Translations under genes and position numbers: made by a program
Notes under the pieces: generated by a model
Seen by the model: the letters and a program-made list of their open reading frames with translations, nothing else
Databases searched by the model: none
What the model was told of the DNA's origin: nothing
Assembly: GCF_900996225.1 (NCBI RefSeq)
Contig: NZ_CAAJGL010000068.1
Location: forward strand, 558,001-622,000
DNA length: 64,000 nt
DNA from: Paraburkholderia sp. BCC1884
GTDB lineage: Bacteria > Pseudomonadota > Gammaproteobacteria > Burkholderiales > Burkholderiaceae
Reading direction: 5' to 3'
Part shown: in pieces, positions 60,104 through 64,000 of the stretch
Layout: the number at the start of each line of letters is the position of its first letter
Numbering within the stretch: position 1 is the first letter of the stretch

Positions 60104-61513
60104 ATGCCAATGCCTCTCGCTTTAGGCACCTTCATTGTTCCGCTCATCGTCGCGTGCGCGATGTTCATGGAGAACGTGGACGGCACGGTCATCGTGACGT
60201 CGCTGCCGGTGCTGGCACGCGATCTCGGTCAGGACCCCATCACCCTCAAGCTGGCCGTGACTGCGTATGTCATCGGCCTCGGCGTGTTCATTCCCATCTG
60301 CGGCTGGGTCGCGGACCGCTTCGGTTCGCGCACGGTGTTCCGCACGGCCATCGGCGTCTTCATGGCCGGCTCGCTGATGTGCGCGGCTTCCACTTCGCTC
60401 GGCACCTTCGTGGTGGCGCGCTTCGTCCAGGGTATCGGCGGCGCGATGATGGTGCCGGTGGGACGCATCATCATTTTCCGCTCGGTGCCGAAGTCGGACT
60501 TCATTCGTGCGGTCAACTATCTGACGGTGCCGGCTTTGCTCGGTCCTGTGGTCGGGCCGCCGCTTGGCGGCTTCATCACGACGTATCTGCACTGGCGCCT
60601 GATCTTCTTCATCAATATTCCGATCGGCCTGCTCGGCATCTGGCTGGCAAACAAACATATCGCCAACGTGCGCGAAGCGCATCCGGGCCGGCTCGACTGG
60701 ACTGGTTTCATCCTGTCCGCGAGCGGGGCGTCGCTGTTCATGCTGGGGCTTTCGCTGGTAGGCGGCGAATTGGTGACAAACGAGGTGTCGGTCAGCATGT
60801 GTGTGATCGGCGCCGTGCTGCTCGCGATCTACTGGTTCTATGCGAGCCGCGTCGAATTGCCTGTGCTCGATCTGCGCTTGCTGCGCATTCCGAGTTTTCA
60901 CGCAAGCGTGGTGGGCGGCTCGCTGTTTCGCATCGGACTCGGCGCGGTGCCGTTCCTGTTGCCGCTGGCCTTGCAGGAAGGCTTGGGCATGACCGCTTTC
61001 AAGTCCGGCTCGATCACGTGTGCCTCGGCGTTCGGTTCGATCTTCATGAAGGCGGCGGCCTCGCGCATTCTCGAACGCTTCGGCTTTCGCACGGTGCTGA
61101 TGTTCAACGCCGCTTGCGCGGGTCTCGCGATTGCGATCTATGGCCTGTTCTTCCCCGGCACGCCGCATTGGCTGATCTGGTGTGTCGTGCTGTTCGGCGG
61201 CTTTTTTCCGTCGCTGCAATTCACGTCGCTGAATACCTTGGCCTATGCGGATATTCCAAGCCGCGACGTTGGTCGCGCGACGAGTGTCGCGAGTGTCATC
61301 CAGCAGATTTCGCTGGGGCTCGGCGTGACCATCGCGGGTATCGTGCTGCAGATTTCGCATAACGTGCAGGGTCATTCGAGCATCGTTTTCTCCGACTTCT
61401 GGCCGGCGTTTCTCGTGGTCGGTCTGTTCTCTTTTCTGTCGATTCCGATCACTGCGCGTTTGCCTCAAGGTGCTGGCGATGAGATCGCCCGCGGCAGTCG
61501 CGGGCGTGCATAA
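60104..61513 (+). CDS. MFS transporter, DHA2/EmrB-QacA type
   Basis: A 469-residue, 14-helix exporter of the DHA2 family, inner membrane. Opening helices IVPLIVACAMFMENVDGTVIV, the motif A loop GWVADRFGSRTVFRTA, RFVQGIGGAMMVPVGR and GPVVGPPLGGFITTYLHWRLIFFINIPIG are typical. Closest relatives are multidrug or metabolite exporters. It is separated from the upstream operon by a terminator, so it is probably its own unit. No regulator gene nearby. Confidence 0.9.
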   Translation: MPMPLALGTFIVPLIVACAMFMENVDGTVIVTSLPVLARDLGQDPITLKLAVTAYVIGLGVFIPICGWVADRFGSRTVFRTAIGVFMAGSLMCAASTSLGTFVVARFVQGIGGAMMVPVGRIIIFRSVPKSDFIRAVNYLTVPALLGPVVGPPLGGFITTYLHWRLIFFINIPIGLLGIWLANKHIANVREAHPGRLDWTGFILSASGASLFMLGLSLVGGELVTNEVSVSMCVIGAVLLAIYWFYASRVELPVLDLRLLRIPSFHASVVGGSLFRIGLGAVPFLLPLALQEGLGMTAFKSGSITCASAFGSIFMKAAASRILERFGFRTVLMFNAACAGLAIAIYGLFFPGTPHWLIWCVVLFGGFFPSLQFTSLNTLAYADIPSRDVGRATSVASVIQQISLGLGVTIAGIVLQISHNVQGHSSIVFSDFWPAFLVVGLFSFLSIPITARLPQGAGDEIARGSRGRA

Positions 61514-61735
61514 CCGCTCGCCGCACCTGAAATTACAGGGTGGGGCACGCGCCTTGCTACCCACAGCGTGGCAAGTTTGCTGGAAGCTTTGCATCGCGCG
61601 CCGCCGGTCCCGGTTTTACACGTTGCAGCAGGCTATTCATGAAAATCTGCCGCTACGCAAGGGACTCGCCCGCAGGTCGTCAGCCCAAGGCAGCTTGAAT
61701 TATTTTCAGACGACAGCTGTCCCGGGGGACAAACA

Positions 61736-63466
61736 ATGAAGTGGTTGAGCAACGCTAAAACGTCTGCGAGCGGGTTTGCGCTGATTGCACTCGTCTCTGT
61801 GTCGACCGGCTTTCTGGAGGCCACACCGGCCTATGCGAAGGCGCCTAAAGGTCAACCCGCCGTACTCACCGCCTCCGCAATCGCGGTTGCGGATAAATAC
61901 AGCGCCGATGCCGCCGAGCAGATCTTCAAGGAAGGCGGCAATGCCGTCGATGCGGCTGTCGCCATCGCCTTCACGCTGGCCGTGACCTATCCGGAAGCGG
62001 GCAATATTGGCGGCGGCGGGTTCATGACGCTGTACGTCGACGGCAAACCGTACTTTCTCGACTATCGCGAACGTGCGCCGCTCGCGGCGACCAGGAACAT
62101 GTATCTGGACGACAAGGGCGCGGTCATTAAAGGCATGAGCCTGTTCGGCTATCGCGCCGTGGGCGTGCCGGGCACCGTCGACGGTATGTGGCAGGCGCAA
62201 CGCCGCTTCGGCAAGCTCAAATGGAAACAGGTGCTCGCCCCCGCGATTCAATACGCGCGCGATGGCTTCGTAGTCGATGCGCAATTGCAGCAACGCCGTG
62301 ACGATGCCGCGAAGGACTTCGCGGGCAAGACCAACTTCGACACCTACTTCGGCAATCTGAAAGAGGGCGTCAATTTCAGGCAGCCCGATCTGGCGGCTGT
62401 CTTGCAGCGCATCTCGGATGAAGGCGCGAAAGACTTCTACTCCGGCAAGACCGCCGATCTGATCGCGGCGTCGATGCGCGGCCACGGTCTGATCACGAAG
62501 GCCGATCTGCAGCAGTACAAGGCCGTCTGGCGTGAACCCGTTCAGGCCGACTGGAACGGCTATCGCGTCTACACCGCGCCGCCGCCGAGCTCGGGTGGCA
62601 TCGGTCTCGTGCAATTGCTGAAAATGAAGGCCGACCTCGCGCCCGACTTCAAGGGCGTCACGCTCAATTCCCCGCAATACGTGCATCTGATCGCGGAAAT
62701 CGAGAAGCGTGTGTTCGCCGACCGCGCGCAGTACCTCGGCGATCCCGACTTCTACAAGGTGCCGGTGGCGCAATTGACCGACGACGCGTATATCGCCAAA
62801 CGCGCCGCCGAAGTCAATCCGGGCGCACCGTCGGACACGAAGAGCGTGCAGGCGGGACTCGGCACCAGCATGCCGGAGAAAGCGGAAACCACTCATTTCT
62901 CGGTGATCGACAAATGGGGTAACGCGGTCTCGAACACGTACACCCTCAACGGCTATTTCGGCTCGGGCGTGGTGGCCGACCGTACGGGTATCGTGCTGAA
63001 CGACGAGATGGACGACTTCTCCGCGAAGCCGGGCGTAGCGAACATGTTCGGCGTGGTGGGCAGCGACGCGAATGCGATCGAACCGAAGAAGCGTCCGCTC
63101 TCGTCGATGACTCCAACCATCCTGACCCGGGACGGCAAGGTCTCGCTCGTGATCGGTACGCCCGGTGGCTCGCGTATCTTCACGTCGATCTTCCAGGTGA
63201 TCAACAACGTCTACGACTTCAACATGCCCTTGCCGGATGCGGTTGCCGCAATGCGTTTCCATCACCAGTTGCTGCCGCCGAACACGATCTTCTGGGAGCC
63301 GTATAAGCCGATCGACGGCGAGCTCGCGAAGCAGATCGAAGCCAAAGGCTACAAGCTGGAAGGGCAGGATTTCAGCGGCGACATTCAGGCGATCAAGGTG
63401 AACGGCGATACGCCGGAAGCCGCCGCCGATCCGCGCGGACGCGGTGTGACGCGGGTGATCCCGTAA
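61736..63466 (+). CDS. ggt: Gamma-glutamyltransferase
   Basis: A 576-residue periplasmic Ntn-hydrolase that moves or hydrolyses gamma-glutamyl groups of glutathione and related amides. Signal peptide to about residue 34 (ending in TPAYA-KAP). The family segment YRERAP binds the glutamyl carboxylate. Autocleavage should occur before T385 in KAETTHFSVIDKWGNA, which becomes the catalytic Thr of the small subunit. PLSSMTPTI and GGSRIFTSIFQV complete the active-site signatures. Single gene, convergent with the HtrA-type protease. Confidence 0.95.
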   Translation: MKWLSNAKTSASGFALIALVSVSTGFLEATPAYAKAPKGQPAVLTASAIAVADKYSADAAEQIFKEGGNAVDAAVAIAFTLAVTYPEAGNIGGGGFMTLYVDGKPYFLDYRERAPLAATRNMYLDDKGAVIKGMSLFGYRAVGVPGTVDGMWQAQRRFGKLKWKQVLAPAIQYARDGFVVDAQLQQRRDDAAKDFAGKTNFDTYFGNLKEGVNFRQPDLAAVLQRISDEGAKDFYSGKTADLIAASMRGHGLITKADLQQYKAVWREPVQADWNGYRVYTAPPPSSGGIGLVQLLKMKADLAPDFKGVTLNSPQYVHLIAEIEKRVFADRAQYLGDPDFYKVPVAQLTDDAYIAKRAAEVNPGAPSDTKSVQAGLGTSMPEKAETTHFSVIDKWGNAVSNTYTLNGYFGSGVVADRTGIVLNDEMDDFSAKPGVANMFGVVGSDANAIEPKKRPLSSMTPTILTRDGKVSLVIGTPGGSRIFTSIFQVINNVYDFNMPLPDAVAAMRFHHQLLPPNTIFWEPYKPIDGELAKQIEAKGYKLEGQDFSGDIQAIKVNGDTPEAAADPRGRGVTRVIP

Positions 63467-63486
63467 GCGCTTGTCAGACCGACCCG

Positions 63487-63514
63487 GGCGGTGCTTCGCT
63501 GCAGAAGCACCGCC
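63487..63514. terminator. Bidirectional hairpin between ggt and the HtrA-type gene
   Basis: GGCGGTGCTTC and GAAGCACCGCC pair as an 11-bp perfect stem over a 6-base loop, between the two convergent stop codons. Confidence 0.6.
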
Positions 63515-64000
63515 TCAACTCACCTGTTCGACCGGCGTCAAATTCAACTCGAGACGCTGCGCACCGCGCAGCACCGTCACGTTGGCCGGCCGATCGATTT
63601 TCGATGCATCGAGCGTGCGCTGCAGGCTATCCACGTCCTGCACGGGCTGACCATCGATCGCGATGACGGTGTCGTCGGTGCGCAATCCGCCGAGTGCGGC
63701 GGGGCTGCCCTTGACGATCTCCATCACATACACGCCGCTCTCCGAACTCAGGCCGAAGTAACGCTGCACACGCCGTGACAAAGGACGTGTGGTGCCGGCC
63801 ACGCCGATATACGCGCGCCGCACACGGCCGTGCGCGAAAATCTGCATGATGACCCACTTGGCGGTGTCGATTGCCGTGGCAAAGCAGATCGCCTGCGCGC
63901 CCGGGATGATCGCCGTATTCACGCCGATCACCTGCCCCGCCGAATTGATCAGCGGACCGCCGGAATTGCCTGGATTGAGCGCCGCATCGGTCTGGATCAC
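63515..64000 (-). CDS. HtrA/DegP-type serine protease with PDZ domain (5' end outside window)
   Basis: C-terminal 160 residues of a trypsin-like serine protease. The visible piece starts at the active-site serine ([20 protein letters not shown]) and continues through the end of the protease barrel ([24 protein letters not shown]) into one PDZ domain ([37 protein letters not shown]). The protein ends after one PDZ, a DegS-like or short HtrA organisation rather than the two-PDZ DegP. Catalytic His and Asp and any signal or membrane anchor lie beyond base 64000. The reading frame runs off the window, so the apparent start is not real. Confidence 0.88.
   Translation of the reverse strand: MIQTDAALNPGNSGGPLINSAGQVIGVNTAIIPGAQAICFATAIDTAKWVIMQIFAHGRVRRAYIGVAGTTRPLSRRVQRYFGLSSESGVYVMEIVKGSPAALGGLRTDDTVIAIDGQPVQDVDSLQRTLDASKIDRPANVTVLRGAQRLELNLTPVEQVS

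Noticed and set aside
60122..61594. A 490-residue minus-strand frame opposite the second MFS exporter
   Set aside because: Shadow of the plus-strand exporter. Its sequence is almost all charged residues, typical of antisense translation of GC-rich membrane-protein genes.

Overview
The window is GC-rich, densely coded, single-copy-looking bacterial chromosome, and its gene content points to Paraburkholderia (Burkholderiaceae). Indicators are a braI-rsaL-braR quorum-sensing locus, Burkholderia-type trimeric porins ending in a Phe, a DUF4148-type lipoprotein, several Burkholderia-only hypothetical proteins and many LysR/GntR regulators. I saw no rRNA, tRNA, insertion sequence, prophage or CRISPR array. 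Species cannot be fixed from what I can read.

Layout. 1-18 kb: an MFS exporter beside the 3' remnant of a marR repressor gene, an NmrA-type reductase divergent from a LysR gene, a phospholipase D-family protein, a Tat-type amidase, a porin with a linked hydrolase, cyanase, a dienelactone hydrolase, an SDR plus alpha/beta hydrolase pair divergent from a LysR gene, a secreted lipase-like protein, ogt, and a leucine-rich-repeat protein kinase followed by an orphan periplasmic sugar-binding protein. 18-24 kb: a PRC-barrel protein, an FAD monooxygenase overlapping its tetR, a half-size ABC exporter, a decayed porin and an aminoglycoside-phosphotransferase-fold protein. 24-34 kb: one long minus-strand operon (GntR regulator, peptide-type ABC importer, two amidases, cupin) that looks like an uptake and amide-hydrolysis pathway for one compound. 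34-38 kb: an EgtB/SenA-like iron enzyme, an iron-sulfur Fnr, a universal stress protein and a second FadR-type regulator. 38-40 kb: the AHL quorum-sensing locus, with one lux box midway between braI and rsaL. 40-46 kb: an SMP-30 lactonase and a four-gene polyamine-type ABC importer. 46-53 kb: small hypotheticals, a serine acetyltransferase, an AraC regulator, an inner-membrane hydrolase, a lipoprotein and a major porin. 53-64 kb: phoX behind three Pho-box repeats, a tightly coupled four-gene lipid-headgroup-like operon, a second MFS exporter, gamma-glutamyltransferase and the 3' end of an HtrA-type protease.

How it works together. The window is mostly environmental metabolism and transport: amide and cyanate nitrogen, peptides, phosphate scavenging, efflux and porins. 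Regulation is layered by oxygen (Fnr), phosphate (PhoB), population density (BraR/RsaL) and substrates (LysR, GntR, TetR, AraC). The candidates I find least explained are the operon at 56.6-59.9 kb (CDP-alcohol phosphotransferase, 2OG-Fe(II) oxygenase, YbhN/HpnL-like membrane protein, cytidylyltransferase-like enzyme), the LRR-kinase plus binding-protein pair at 15.2-17.5 kb, and an 11-bp perfect hairpin enclosing the stop/start junction of the monooxygenase and its TetR.
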